DNA of 64,000 bases, from NCBI RefSeq assembly GCF_900110145.1, contig NZ_FOCP01000001.1:62001-126000 (forward strand). The letters are read 5' to 3'. The notes beneath the pieces are model-generated. The model was given only the letters and a program-made list of their open reading frames with translations, was not told the origin of the DNA and searched no databases. The position numbers and the translations under genes are program-made. Shown here piece after piece: positions 27,201-36,473 of the stretch (the stretch's first letter is position 1; the number at the start of each line of letters is the position of its first letter). The stretch comes from Nitrosomonas marina. Its GTDB lineage: Bacteria > Pseudomonadota > Gammaproteobacteria > Burkholderiales > Nitrosomonadaceae.

Positions 27201-27308
27201 TTATAATTTCATGTAAAAGAAGGCACCTGCATATATTGCAATCACTAAAATAAATAAGATAACTGCTGTCTTGATCTTTCTACGCTTTAAATCTGTTTCT
27301 TCTGACAT
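27201..27308 (-). CDS. Cytochrome oxidase small assembly protein, 35 residues
   Basis: A short gene between coxA and ctaG. ATG at 27308 lies 17 nt past the coxA stop, and TAA ends it at 27201. The peptide begins MSEETDLKRRKIKTAV, followed by one membrane helix (ILFILVIAIYAGAFFYM). The position, length and charged-head-plus-single-helix layout match the tiny oxidase assembly proteins annotated in betaproteobacterial cox operons. The exact role is unknown. Confidence 0.75.
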   Translation of the reverse strand: MSEETDLKRRKIKTAVILFILVIAIYAGAFFYMKL

Positions 27309-27325
27309 ACGAATCTCGTCGGTTA

Positions 27326-28912
27326 TTATTTAACAACTGGCGGTGTTTCAAAGCTATGGTAAGGTGCTGGTGTAGGCAAATGCGTCCACTCCAGTGTTTT
27401 TGCACCATCCCATGGTTTCTCAGGTGCCGGCTCTTTACTGCGTATACATTTGATAACAATGTAAACAAACAGCAATTGTGTCAGACCGAATCCGAATGCG
27501 CCGATACTTGAAATCATATTGAAATCAGCAAATTGCAAAGCGTAATCGGGAATTCTGCGCGGCATGCCTGCAAGCCCCAAGAAATGCTGAACGAAAAACG
27601 CCATGTTAAAGAAAATCATTGACAACCAGAAGTGCCATTTGCCAAGAGTCTCATCATACATGTGACCAGTCCATTTTGGCAGCCAGTAGTAAGCACCGCC
27701 AAATAATGCAAATAACGCACCTGATACCAGTACATAATGGAAATGCGCAATTACATAGTAAGTATCCTGAACCTGGATATCAATTGGCACGATAGCGCAG
27801 ATAACGCCACTGAAACCACCAATCACGAACAGGAAGATAAAGCCGATAGCAAAAAGCATTGGCGTTTCAAATGTCATCTCACCTTTCCACATAGTTGCAG
27901 TCCAGTTGAACACTTTCACGGCTGTTGGTACAGCAATCAGCATGGTTGCATACATAAAGAACAGCTGTCCGACGGTCGGCATACCAGCAGTGAACATGTG
28001 ATGCGCCCATACGATACAGGAAAGGATTGCAATAGATGCTGTCGCATACACCATTGAAGAGTAGCCAAACAGCGGTTTGCGTGAGAATGTAGGAATGATT
28101 TCAGAAACAATACCGAATGCCGGCAGAATCATGATATACACTTCCGGATGACCAAAGAACCAGAAAATATGCTGGAACAATACAGGATCACCACCACCAG
28201 CAGCATTAAAGAAGCTTGTACCAAAGTGACGATCAGTAATCAGCATTGTCACCACACCTGCAAGTACCGGCATTGCCAACACCAACAGATATGCAGTAAT
28301 CAACCAAGTCCAAACGAACATTGGCATTTTCATCAGCGTCATACCTGGCGCGCGCATATTCAGCACTGTCGTAATAATATTGATAGCACCCATAATCGAT
28401 GATGCGCCAAGAATATGTACCGCAAACAGCATCATATCGACACCGAGGCCACCCTGCGCTGACAGCGGCGGATAAAATGTCCAGCCACCAGCTGCCGCAC
28501 CTCCTGGTACGAAGAACGATGAAACTAGTAGTAACGCCGCGGGTATCAACAACCAGAAACTCCAGTTATTCATACGGGCAAACGCCATATCGGGCGCACC
28601 GACCATCATCGGTATTTGCCAGTTAGCAAAACCCACAAACGCCGGCATGATGGCACCAAATACCATAATCAGGCCATGTAATGTGGTGAAAGAGTTAAAC
28701 AATTCGGGTTCAAGAATCTGAATACCGGGCTGGAACAATTCAGCGCGGATACCCATCGCCAGAAAACCGCCCGTAAAGAACATTGTCAGACTGAACCACA
28801 GGTACATTGAACCAATGTCCTTATGGTTGGTCGTTGTTACCCAACGCATGATACCTGTTGGATGGTGGTCATCATGCCCGTGACCATGTACGTCACCATG
28901 TACTGCTGCCAT
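27326..28912 (-). CDS. coxA: Cytochrome c oxidase subunit I
   Basis: The 528-residue subunit I of an aa3-type (A-family) heme-copper oxidase has 12 membrane segments. FWFFGHPEVYIMILP carries the CuB His and the Tyr of the His-Tyr crosslink, followed by the expected His-His (WAHHMFTAGM) and by HFHYVLVSGALFALFGG with the heme ligands. The strong ribosome binding site is AGGAGA. It reduces O2 to water while pumping protons, in complex with coxB and coxC. Confidence 0.97.
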   Translation of the reverse strand: MAAVHGDVHGHGHDDHHPTGIMRWVTTTNHKDIGSMYLWFSLTMFFTGGFLAMGIRAELFQPGIQILEPELFNSFTTLHGLIMVFGAIMPAFVGFANWQIPMMVGAPDMAFARMNNWSFWLLIPAALLLVSSFFVPGGAAAGGWTFYPPLSAQGGLGVDMMLFAVHILGASSIMGAINIITTVLNMRAPGMTLMKMPMFVWTWLITAYLLVLAMPVLAGVVTMLITDRHFGTSFFNAAGGGDPVLFQHIFWFFGHPEVYIMILPAFGIVSEIIPTFSRKPLFGYSSMVYATASIAILSCIVWAHHMFTAGMPTVGQLFFMYATMLIAVPTAVKVFNWTATMWKGEMTFETPMLFAIGFIFLFVIGGFSGVICAIVPIDIQVQDTYYVIAHFHYVLVSGALFALFGGAYYWLPKWTGHMYDETLGKWHFWLSMIFFNMAFFVQHFLGLAGMPRRIPDYALQFADFNMISSIGAFGFGLTQLLFVYIVIKCIRSKEPAPEKPWDGAKTLEWTHLPTPAPYHSFETPPVVK

Positions 28913-28925
28913 AGGTTATCTCCTC

Positions 28926-29807
28926 TTAATTATTTTCTGAATCTTTTTCTGCTGCGTCAGCCGCTTCGGCATCGCCTGCTACTTCAGTCGCCACAGAAGC
29001 CAGGTTTACAGAGTCTTTTTTCATGCTAGCCAGTTTCTCAGCGGCCCACTCTGAGTAAGCCTCTTCGTCTAGAACTTCAACTACAATTGGCATATAGCCA
29101 TGATCCTTGCCACACAATTCAGCACATTGACCACGATAGATGCCCGGTGTGTCAGCTGTGAACCATGAATCACGAATAAATCCCGGAATCGCATCCTGCT
29201 TAACACCCAGTGCAGGCACCCACCACGCGTGAATCACATCATTAGCCGTCAAAATCATGCGAACTTTTTTGCCTACCGGCACCACGACGTGATTGTCGAC
29301 TTCCAGAAGATAGTGCTCGCCTTTTGGCTCCTTGTTTTCCAATTGTGCTCTAGGTGTTGAAAGCTTGCTGTAGAAGCTGATGCCCTCGCCTTCACCCTGC
29401 AGGTAATCGTAACCCCACATCCATTGATAGCCTGTCGCCTTGATTGTCATATCCGGACTGGATGTGTCTTTCATCGCGATGACGGTCTTGGTTGCCGGCC
29501 ATGCCATTACAATAAGAATCAAACAAGGAATTACTGTCCAGATCACCTCGGCTGTAGTGCTGTGGTGAAAGTTTGCAGCTTTGTGCCCTACTGACTTGCG
29601 ATGTTTCAGAATCGAATAAAACATGATGCCGAAAACAGTGACAAAGATAGCCAGACAAATCCACAAAAGCATCATATGCTGATCATAAATATCCTGCGCA
29701 ATGACACTCTGCGGCTCTTGAAAGTTATATTTTGAACCCAACGCCATGCTTGAATACAAGGCTAGAGCGGTAACCCCCGCCAAGGTTGCTACTGATTTAT
29801 TTCTCAT
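28926..29807 (-). CDS. coxB: Cytochrome c oxidase subunit II
   Basis: The 293-residue protein has an N-terminal signal sequence (ALYSSMALGS), two membrane helices and a periplasmic cupredoxin domain. GYQWMWGYDY is the aromatic electron-entry patch, and AELCGKDHGYMP with an upstream H in DVIHAWWVP forms the CuA site. No C-terminal cytochrome c domain is fused; the tail is acidic. First gene of the cox operon. Confidence 0.96.
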   Translation of the reverse strand: MRNKSVATLAGVTALALYSSMALGSKYNFQEPQSVIAQDIYDQHMMLLWICLAIFVTVFGIMFYSILKHRKSVGHKAANFHHSTTAEVIWTVIPCLILIVMAWPATKTVIAMKDTSSPDMTIKATGYQWMWGYDYLQGEGEGISFYSKLSTPRAQLENKEPKGEHYLLEVDNHVVVPVGKKVRMILTANDVIHAWWVPALGVKQDAIPGFIRDSWFTADTPGIYRGQCAELCGKDHGYMPIVVEVLDEEAYSEWAAEKLASMKKDSVNLASVATEVAGDAEAADAAEKDSENN

Positions 29808-30559
29808 ATTTCCCCCACATGATTATTACGAACTCTTCGATTCCAGGCATCACTTTTGCATTAGAGAACAAAACATGCATTATTGTTCATTCTGTATATA
29901 CTTAAGCGAAGCGCCGTAATCTCATCTTGCAAAAAAATAACCATACTATATCGACGACAATTACTTTTTTTGGCCGAAATTTTTTGTTATCTACGACTTA
30001 GATTTACCAAGTCTAGGACAACTTTTTTGTGTTACTAAATCGAATGGAAATTCTAGCATGCTGACGTGCCCCGAACAAGGGAAAATCATGATTTTTATAG
30101 CAATATTCCCCTGTTTATAAAGTGGTATTTTCAATTTGACGTCATTAAAAAACCCTGTTGACATCTCGATAATCACACTTTTATTTTATGGTTTACCTGC
30201 TGCATCCAGATTTATCCGGCATTAAAATTTTGCAGAAATAAGGGTCGCTATTAGCATCATTCGCTCATACCGACAGCCTGGGTATTGACACTGTAATTTC
30301 AAAAACAGAACAATACATTTTGTGATATCCGGTGTTGTTCTACGCAATGGGTAGCGGGAATTTCTTACCGATATCAGCCTGCACATGATCAGATTATTTA
30401 TTTAAGCTGAGAAAACAGGAGAAAATGCCGTTAATCAGGCCATATACATCAGTAACAATCGATTATTTTCAACATAAATCAAAATTATTGATCAAATTAT
30501 ACCAATCTCACCAATCAATATTAACTGGCCAATCTGGAACTTCTTAATCAATACCAAAT
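29808..30559. other. Divergent intergenic region, no gene seen
   Basis: This 752-bp AT-rich region lies between the leftward cox operon and the rightward L,D-transpeptidase gene. It should contain the cox promoter near 29820-29950. On the plus strand a TTGACA at 30158-30163 is followed after 18 nt by TATTTT, a weak promoter candidate about 370 bp before the transpeptidase. No coding frame with a ribosome binding site and no structured RNA was recognised. Confidence 0.4.
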
Positions 30560-32200
30560 ATGCCACCAACAACGTTTTTTTTTAATTTTATTTCAGGACT
30601 GGTACTTTTACACTGTACTACATTAAGTCAGGCCACTACATCCGGCAACGAAAATCTGCAATTGGCGCTAAACACTTTCGTGTCCCAGTACGTTGATGAC
30701 CCGCGACATGAATACGTTGATCTGACCAAACTGCAGGACTTTTATTCTGCAAGAAACTATCGGCCCGCATGGACTGATTCCATCGCACAATTGTCGCGCT
30801 TGGAAACCGCTTTGTCTTTTATTGCCACCGCTGAAAATGAAGGGCTGGAGAGCCGGGAGTACCGACTTGATCGTCTAATGCAGTTATTCAGAACGCGAAA
30901 CCCATCCGAGCGCTTCGAGCTTGAATTTCTGACAACATTGTCATTATTGCGGTTTAGCAACGATTTATACCGTGGACGATTTACCGCTTCCAGACTCGAT
31001 CCTGACTGGCACATTCCACAACCGACTTTCAATGCGATCAACTTCTTACAATCGACAGTAGATACTGACACCTTTCAACAATCACTTCTGGGGCTGGCAC
31101 CCAATATACCTAATTATCATCTACTCAAGCAGGTGCTGTTGAAATTTCGCGACCTGGCTGATCGCGGGGTTTCCTGGCAACATATCCCGAATATTCCGTT
31201 GCTTCGACCCGGCGAATCGCATCATGCCATTCCACTAATACGCATACGTATCGATCAGGCCTACGAAACACATGGCAAAACTGAATATGATCTGCCCCAC
31301 TCGGAAGAGACCATAAACAGCAGACTATATGATCGCAACCTAGTCAATGCCATTAAGGCCTTTCAACTGCAACACGGATTGAATGCTGACGGCATCATCG
31401 GAAAAAATACCATAGATGCGCTCAATAAAACGCCCAACGAAAAAATACAGCAGTTGCGCATTACCATGGAACGCCTGCGATGGCTGCCACGCGAACTGGG
31501 CAATCGGTATCTGCTCGTAAATATTGCAGGCTTTCAACTAGCCGCTGTGGAAAACGATGAGTATATGCTAGACATGCGTATTATTGTCGGTCGTGATTAC
31601 CGCTCAACGCCCAGTTTTAACAGTCGTATCACACATATGATTATTAATCCCTACTGGAACATTCCGGCCAGTATAGCCCGCAAGGATCTGCTGCCCAAAC
31701 AGCAGAAAAATCCAGATTACTTTACATCTCAAAATATCAAGGTCTATTCCGACTATGCTTACAACGCAGAACCGATAGACCCAGACAGCATCGACTGGTT
31801 GGCAATCAGGCGTGGTTTTCCGTATATCCTGCGCCAGGATCCCGGTATTCACAACGCGCTGGGAACTATCAAATTCATGCTGCCGAATCCTTTTAGCATT
31901 TATCTCCACGACACGCCCACCAAAGTCCTGTTTACAAAAGATATTCGCACCTTTAGTTCAGGTTGCATACGTCTGGAGAAACCACTGCAGCTGGCAGAAT
32001 TCGCGCTAAGAAAACAATTTACGAAAAAAGCTCTGAAAGCACAGATCGAATCCGGAAAAACCAAACAAATTAATCTTCCCGAGCCGCTGCCGACCTTTAT
32101 TGTGTATTTGACAGCCTGGATAGACAGCGAAAACAACATACATTATTCACCGGATAGCTATCAAAGAGACAAACGAGCTCTCGCCTTAACGCGCTGGTAG
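30560..32200 (+). CDS. L,D-transpeptidase, YcbB (LdtD)-like
   Basis: The 546-residue protein has an N-terminal signal sequence, a peptidoglycan-binding domain near residues 255-295 (AIKAFQLQHGLNADGIIGKNTIDALN) and a C-terminal YkuD catalytic domain. The active-site Cys is in HDTPTKVLFTKDIRTFSSGC with the following IRLEKP. Enzymes of this type crosslink peptidoglycan between two meso-diaminopimelate residues in the periplasm. The DUF882 gene follows closely on the same strand, as ycbK follows ycbB in E. coli. Confidence 0.92.
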   Translation: MPPTTFFFNFISGLVLLHCTTLSQATTSGNENLQLALNTFVSQYVDDPRHEYVDLTKLQDFYSARNYRPAWTDSIAQLSRLETALSFIATAENEGLESREYRLDRLMQLFRTRNPSERFELEFLTTLSLLRFSNDLYRGRFTASRLDPDWHIPQPTFNAINFLQSTVDTDTFQQSLLGLAPNIPNYHLLKQVLLKFRDLADRGVSWQHIPNIPLLRPGESHHAIPLIRIRIDQAYETHGKTEYDLPHSEETINSRLYDRNLVNAIKAFQLQHGLNADGIIGKNTIDALNKTPNEKIQQLRITMERLRWLPRELGNRYLLVNIAGFQLAAVENDEYMLDMRIIVGRDYRSTPSFNSRITHMIINPYWNIPASIARKDLLPKQQKNPDYFTSQNIKVYSDYAYNAEPIDPDSIDWLAIRRGFPYILRQDPGIHNALGTIKFMLPNPFSIYLHDTPTKVLFTKDIRTFSSGCIRLEKPLQLAEFALRKQFTKKALKAQIESGKTKQINLPEPLPTFIVYLTAWIDSENNIHYSPDSYQRDKRALALTRW

Positions 32201-32271
32201 TTTCATTTACTGCATTGTTAATTATGAAAAATCATGTTAGGGTTCGAACACTCACACAAGGAGGATCTAGA

Positions 32272-32877
32272 ATGTCAACCAGCTTACACTCCCACTCCCG
32301 AGATCACTCAGATTCGGTCAGGATATTCAATAAAAAGAAATATGGTCGCCGCCATTTTTTGAAAGCCGGCATCGGCGCGTGCACACTACTCGCTCTGCCT
32401 AATGTGCAAGCATCCCCACTTGATTTGAATGAACGCAAACTCGCCTTGCTGAATCTGCACACGGGTGAACGGGTTAAAACAACATACTGGGCAGAAGGCC
32501 AATATGTCTCAGAGGGTTTAACGGCGATCAAAAAAGTATTGCGCGACCACCGTACCGGTGAAACTTACGAAATTGATCCTAACCTGCTGGATATGCTGCA
32601 ACTTCTAAACTACAAAATGCGATCAAAAAAAGAGTTTCATGTGATATCCGGTTACCGTTCACCCGCTACCAATGCGCAGTTGAGCGCACGCAGCAATGGG
32701 GTGGCAAAACGCAGTCTTCATATGCAAGGTAAGGCAATCGATCTGCGCCTGCCCGGACATATGCTTTCAGACCTACACAATGCAGCACTGTCACTACAGG
32801 CTGGTGGAGTCGGTTATTATCCAAAATCCGATTTTATTCATATTGATACCGGACATGTTCGTCAATGGAGAGGATAA
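32272..32877 (+). CDS. DUF882 (YcbK-like, M15-fold) protein with Tat signal
   Basis: A 201-residue protein starting at the ATG at 32272, because AAGGAGG lies 7 nt upstream; the longer frame from a TTG at 32215 is rejected. The N-terminus has a twin-arginine motif GRRHFLKAG followed by a hydrophobic stretch ending in NVQASP, so a folded, metal-bound enzyme is exported. The domain shows VISGYRSPATNAQL, SLHMQGKAIDLRLP and HIDTGHVRQW with the zinc ligands of the M15/DUF882 peptidase fold. It probably trims peptidoglycan and is paired with the L,D-transpeptidase. Confidence 0.9.
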   Translation: MSTSLHSHSRDHSDSVRIFNKKKYGRRHFLKAGIGACTLLALPNVQASPLDLNERKLALLNLHTGERVKTTYWAEGQYVSEGLTAIKKVLRDHRTGETYEIDPNLLDMLQLLNYKMRSKKEFHVISGYRSPATNAQLSARSNGVAKRSLHMQGKAIDLRLPGHMLSDLHNAALSLQAGGVGYYPKSDFIHIDTGHVRQWRG

Positions 32878-33324
32878 CACACGGACCTGACGGTTAAACC
32901 GGAACTGTATTCCACTGCCCCAGATAACAATAGCACACGCATCCATATTCAATTAATTCAGACACACCAGATACCTGGTTCTGATGAAATCAACCTGCAC
33001 CCCAGCAATATTGGCGCGATAGCCCCGTGACTGTACCAGCAGTCTACTACCGGCAAATCATGCCTTGAAAAAGGCATATTGCGAATATCCGGCCTCGTCA
33101 CTGCGTTGCTGGGATGCCCTATTCGTACAAAAAAACTATTGTCCCAACCAATATTGCCGTTAACTAAACGGAGTTCTTCGATTATTGCAGAAGTACAAAT
33201 GAGACAGAAAACCGGCTGGTAATCTAAACCTTCCGGGCCTGCATGATGCTTGGGGAATATTTAACACCTTCTTTTCCAATTCTTTGATTGAAAATTAGCT
33301 TTTTTACAGGAGTGACAGTGGCTT
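32878..33324. other. Intergenic region, no gene seen
   Basis: A 447-bp gap. Translations of it are interrupted by stops; I could not match any fragment to a known protein, although decayed coding DNA is possible. An AGGAGTG (33308-33314) precedes the PilZ gene start. A short dyad TGCCTTGAAAAAGGCA (33060-33075) occurs without a T-tract. Confidence 0.35.
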
Positions 33325-34092
33325 ATGAATTTAACCGAAAATATAAATGATATAGAAAGGCCGTCTACTTCCACTAAAAACAGCGACGCTACAACCCGGA
33401 AAAAACAAGATACCACAAACGAAACTGTTTTTTCTTTTAAAGACATGCAGTTAAGAATTACAGACAAATTGCAGGTCCAGCCCACTTCCTTGGCAAAAAA
33501 ATCACAAAGTCCTACCCAGGTTACATATTACACGGCCAAACTCATAGGGTACTATCTTAATTTAGGACTGCTGATTTCAGAACCTCACGCCGCTAAAATC
33601 AATGAATATCCACTTCTGGAAGGCGATGAATTATTTGTTTTTTATTTCAATGGACAAACACTGTTCAAATTCACTTCATATGTTGAAAAAATTATAACGC
33701 TACCTTTCAAATATTTGCATTTAACATTTCCAAAACATATTTCAGGCAAGCAAATTCGCAGATCCAAGCGCGTTAACGTAAATATAGAAGCGACAGTTAA
33801 TAGCATTACCTCACCCGTCATCATCACTGATATCAGCACTTCAGGAGCAAAAATTGAAACCAACCAAGAATTAGGCGGCATCAACACGGCTATTGATATT
33901 GCTTTTGAAATCAATCTGCATGACCTCAAAACCAAATTGCAATTAAAGGGAAATGTTCAGTCATTCAACATTTCCCATACAAACGCATTGAATCCACTAT
34001 GTTACGGCATTAAATTTACCTCGCTGCAAAATGACCAAAACCTTCTTTTGCACAACCTGATTTATCAGAATCTAATGGATGAATTCGCTTAA
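33325..34092 (+). CDS. YcgR-like PilZ domain c-di-GMP receptor
   Basis: The 255-residue protein has an acidic, low-complexity N-terminus, a YcgR-type N-terminal beta domain (about 60-145) and a PilZ domain. IRRSKRVNVNIEATV supplies the RxxxR and ITDISTSGAKIE the D/NxSxxG motif, so c-di-GMP binding should be intact. YcgR brakes flagellar motors; other PilZ proteins control pili or polysaccharide. The gene stands alone, so the target is unknown. It is a likely receiver for the cyclase at 5180. Confidence 0.85.
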   Translation: MNLTENINDIERPSTSTKNSDATTRKKQDTTNETVFSFKDMQLRITDKLQVQPTSLAKKSQSPTQVTYYTAKLIGYYLNLGLLISEPHAAKINEYPLLEGDELFVFYFNGQTLFKFTSYVEKIITLPFKYLHLTFPKHISGKQIRRSKRVNVNIEATVNSITSPVIITDISTSGAKIETNQELGGINTAIDIAFEINLHDLKTKLQLKGNVQSFNISHTNALNPLCYGIKFTSLQNDQNLLLHNLIYQNLMDEFA

Positions 34093-34187
34093 GCATTGGA
34101 AATGTCCCTGTTAATTTTTCAGATTGCAGAATCGAAACCATTTATAACTGAAAAACAAAGCTGAGATTCAATTCGGTCAAAATTATT

Positions 34188-36374
34188 TCAAAATTCGATA
34201 GGATCCACATCGAGCACCCAACGCACTTTAAATGCGGTCAGGACACTCAACTGTTCACACCAGCGCGCTAAAAACGACTGTAATTTTCCGCGCGAACGGG
34301 ATTGCACCAGCAGATGAGCACGCTCCATACCTTTCAATCGCGCCATATTCGCTGGAACAGGATCGAATATTTCTATACCGACATGATAAGAGTGCGCTAT
34401 TTTCTGTGCCGCACCCAAGAAGTCCATCACTCTGGGCAAATTGTGCGCCTCTGCGCGCAGCAGCGCCTGATACACAAATGGCGGGAAGCCTGCCATTTTT
34501 CTCTCGGCCAGAATCGACTCGGCCAGTACATCATAATCATGCAGACGCAGCGCCTGATACAACGGATGGTGTGGAAATTCAGTCTGAACAAGAACACTGC
34601 CGGAAACAGCAGCTCGACCAGCACGGCCGGCTACCTGCATGAGCTGCGCAAACAGACGCTCACCTGCCCTGAAATCAGTACTATATAAAGATCTGTCCGA
34701 ACCCAGTATACCTACCAGCGCCAGATTCGGAAAATCATGCCCCTTGGCCAGCAATTGCGTACCAACCAGAATATCAACTTCTTGTCGGTGGATAGCTTGC
34801 AGAATCGTTTGCCAAGAGTTCTTGCGGCGTATACTGTCACGATCGATACGCTGGATGCGTGCCAACGGAAACTGCGTTGCCAGGGCTTCCTCGATACGCT
34901 GAGTACCTCGCCCAAATGGAATCATATCCTGATTCCCGCACTGCGGGCATGCGCGTGGAAAGTATTCCTGATGACCGCAGTGATGACAGGATAACCGCTT
35001 ATCTTGCAAATGAACGACCAGGCGACTGGAACAGCGTTGACAAACAGCTGCCCACCCGCAGGAAGGACACAACAATACTGGCGCATAACCACGACGATTA
35101 ATAAAAATCAAGCATTGCAGCTGACGTTCCAGACATTTTCCAATAGCGTGTATTAACCGGGCTGACAAGCCATCTGCAGTTTTTTCAGGCCGCATGTCAA
35201 TACATTCAACCGACGGTAATACAGCATTACGGACAGCGCGACTGCGCAAACGCAAACAGCGGTATTTGCCAATCGTAACATTATAATAAGTTTCCAGTGA
35301 AGGCGTAGCTGACCCAAGCACTACCGGTATTCGCATCTGCCTTGCGCGAAATATGGCCAGATCACGTGCCGAGTAACGCAGCCCATCCTGTTGTTTGAAA
35401 GAACTATCCTGCTCTTCGTCAACAATAATCAGTCCCAATCTCGGCACCGGCGTAAACACTGCCAGTCTTGTTCCAAGAATAATGTCCGCCTTCCCTTGTT
35501 GTGCCTGCAGCCATCCGGTCAGCCGCTCGGTATCATTCAGACCGCTATGTAAACTGACTATTCGAGAAGCTGCAAAGCGTTTGCGAAAAACGGCTTCCAG
35601 TTGTGGTGTCAAGCTGATTTCCGGAATCAACACCAATGTTTGAACGTTTTCTTTGAGTGCCCGGTCTATCAACCTCAAATAAACTTCAGTTTTACCGCTT
35701 CCAGTGATGCCATGTAAAACCCAGGTCTCGAATTGTTTGAATTTTTCGGTAATATCAGTAACGGCAACCGACTGATCTTCCGTCAACTCTGGAACACTTT
35801 TTTTAATCGAATCACCGCCTGCTTCGACTGCTTCCTCCAGCCAGCCTTTATCCAACCAGTCTTTCAAAATATTGACTGCACGTGGTGAAATGTCTCTGGC
35901 TTGCCGTATCGTCAACAACTGTTGATTTTGCAAAACAGTCAACAAACGACGCCTCAACGTATTTCGTGCAGGAAAGGTCGAAATATCAATATCTTGACCA
36001 GCTTCGGTTAACACAAACCCAACATGACTCGCTGTGTCCTTTAAGTTGACCGGCTTATTACTGCGGATCTTGCCTGGCAGGCTGTTCATTACGACCATAC
36101 CCAAAGGGTGGTGGTAATAATTACTGCAGAAGCGCAAAAGCGCCAGCAACTCAGTTGACAGTGGCGGTATATCACGAAAAATACAGATGATGTATTTTAG
36201 CTTTTCCAGTGGCACATCAGAATCTGAACAGATGTCCAGAACGATACCGGTAACTTTCTTTTTACCAAATGGAACACAGACACGCAAACCGATATCGTTT
36301 TCATCGGCTTCTTCTGCAATATAGTCAAACAACGTGTCGACAGGAATATTGAGTGCGACACGCAGAATGGGCAT
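34188..36374 (-). CDS. priA: Primosomal helicase PriA
   Basis: The 728-residue protein is of normal length. The N-terminal DNA-binding domain is followed by a helicase core with Walker A (HGITGSGKTE, residues 221-230) and DEEQDSSFKQ as the DEAH-like box. A paired zinc-binding module has cysteines in CPSCGWAAVCQRC, CHHCG and CPQCG. PriA restarts stalled replication forks by loading DnaB. Both flanks hold unrelated genes. Confidence 0.96.
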   Translation of the reverse strand: MPILRVALNIPVDTLFDYIAEEADENDIGLRVCVPFGKKKVTGIVLDICSDSDVPLEKLKYIICIFRDIPPLSTELLALLRFCSNYYHHPLGMVVMNSLPGKIRSNKPVNLKDTASHVGFVLTEAGQDIDISTFPARNTLRRRLLTVLQNQQLLTIRQARDISPRAVNILKDWLDKGWLEEAVEAGGDSIKKSVPELTEDQSVAVTDITEKFKQFETWVLHGITGSGKTEVYLRLIDRALKENVQTLVLIPEISLTPQLEAVFRKRFAASRIVSLHSGLNDTERLTGWLQAQQGKADIILGTRLAVFTPVPRLGLIIVDEEQDSSFKQQDGLRYSARDLAIFRARQMRIPVVLGSATPSLETYYNVTIGKYRCLRLRSRAVRNAVLPSVECIDMRPEKTADGLSARLIHAIGKCLERQLQCLIFINRRGYAPVLLCPSCGWAAVCQRCSSRLVVHLQDKRLSCHHCGHQEYFPRACPQCGNQDMIPFGRGTQRIEEALATQFPLARIQRIDRDSIRRKNSWQTILQAIHRQEVDILVGTQLLAKGHDFPNLALVGILGSDRSLYSTDFRAGERLFAQLMQVAGRAGRAAVSGSVLVQTEFPHHPLYQALRLHDYDVLAESILAERKMAGFPPFVYQALLRAEAHNLPRVMDFLGAAQKIAHSYHVGIEIFDPVPANMARLKGMERAHLLVQSRSRGKLQSFLARWCEQLSVLTAFKVRWVLDVDPIEF

Positions 36375-36473
36375 ATCAGGAGAAAATGGACCACCGCTGA
36401 ATCACCGAAAATATATATCTTCCGGCAACTCAGCGGCATATGAGTTAAATCAAAAAACGATTACGGCGACGTA

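Noticed and set aside
30158-30187. TTGACA ... TATTTT promoter-like pair
   Set aside because: Weak -10, 18-nt spacing and 370 bp before the gene; mentioned only in the intergenic note.
32878-33324. Possible decayed coding sequence in the gap before the PilZ gene
   Set aside because: Translated fragments were not recognisable in any frame and carry many stops.
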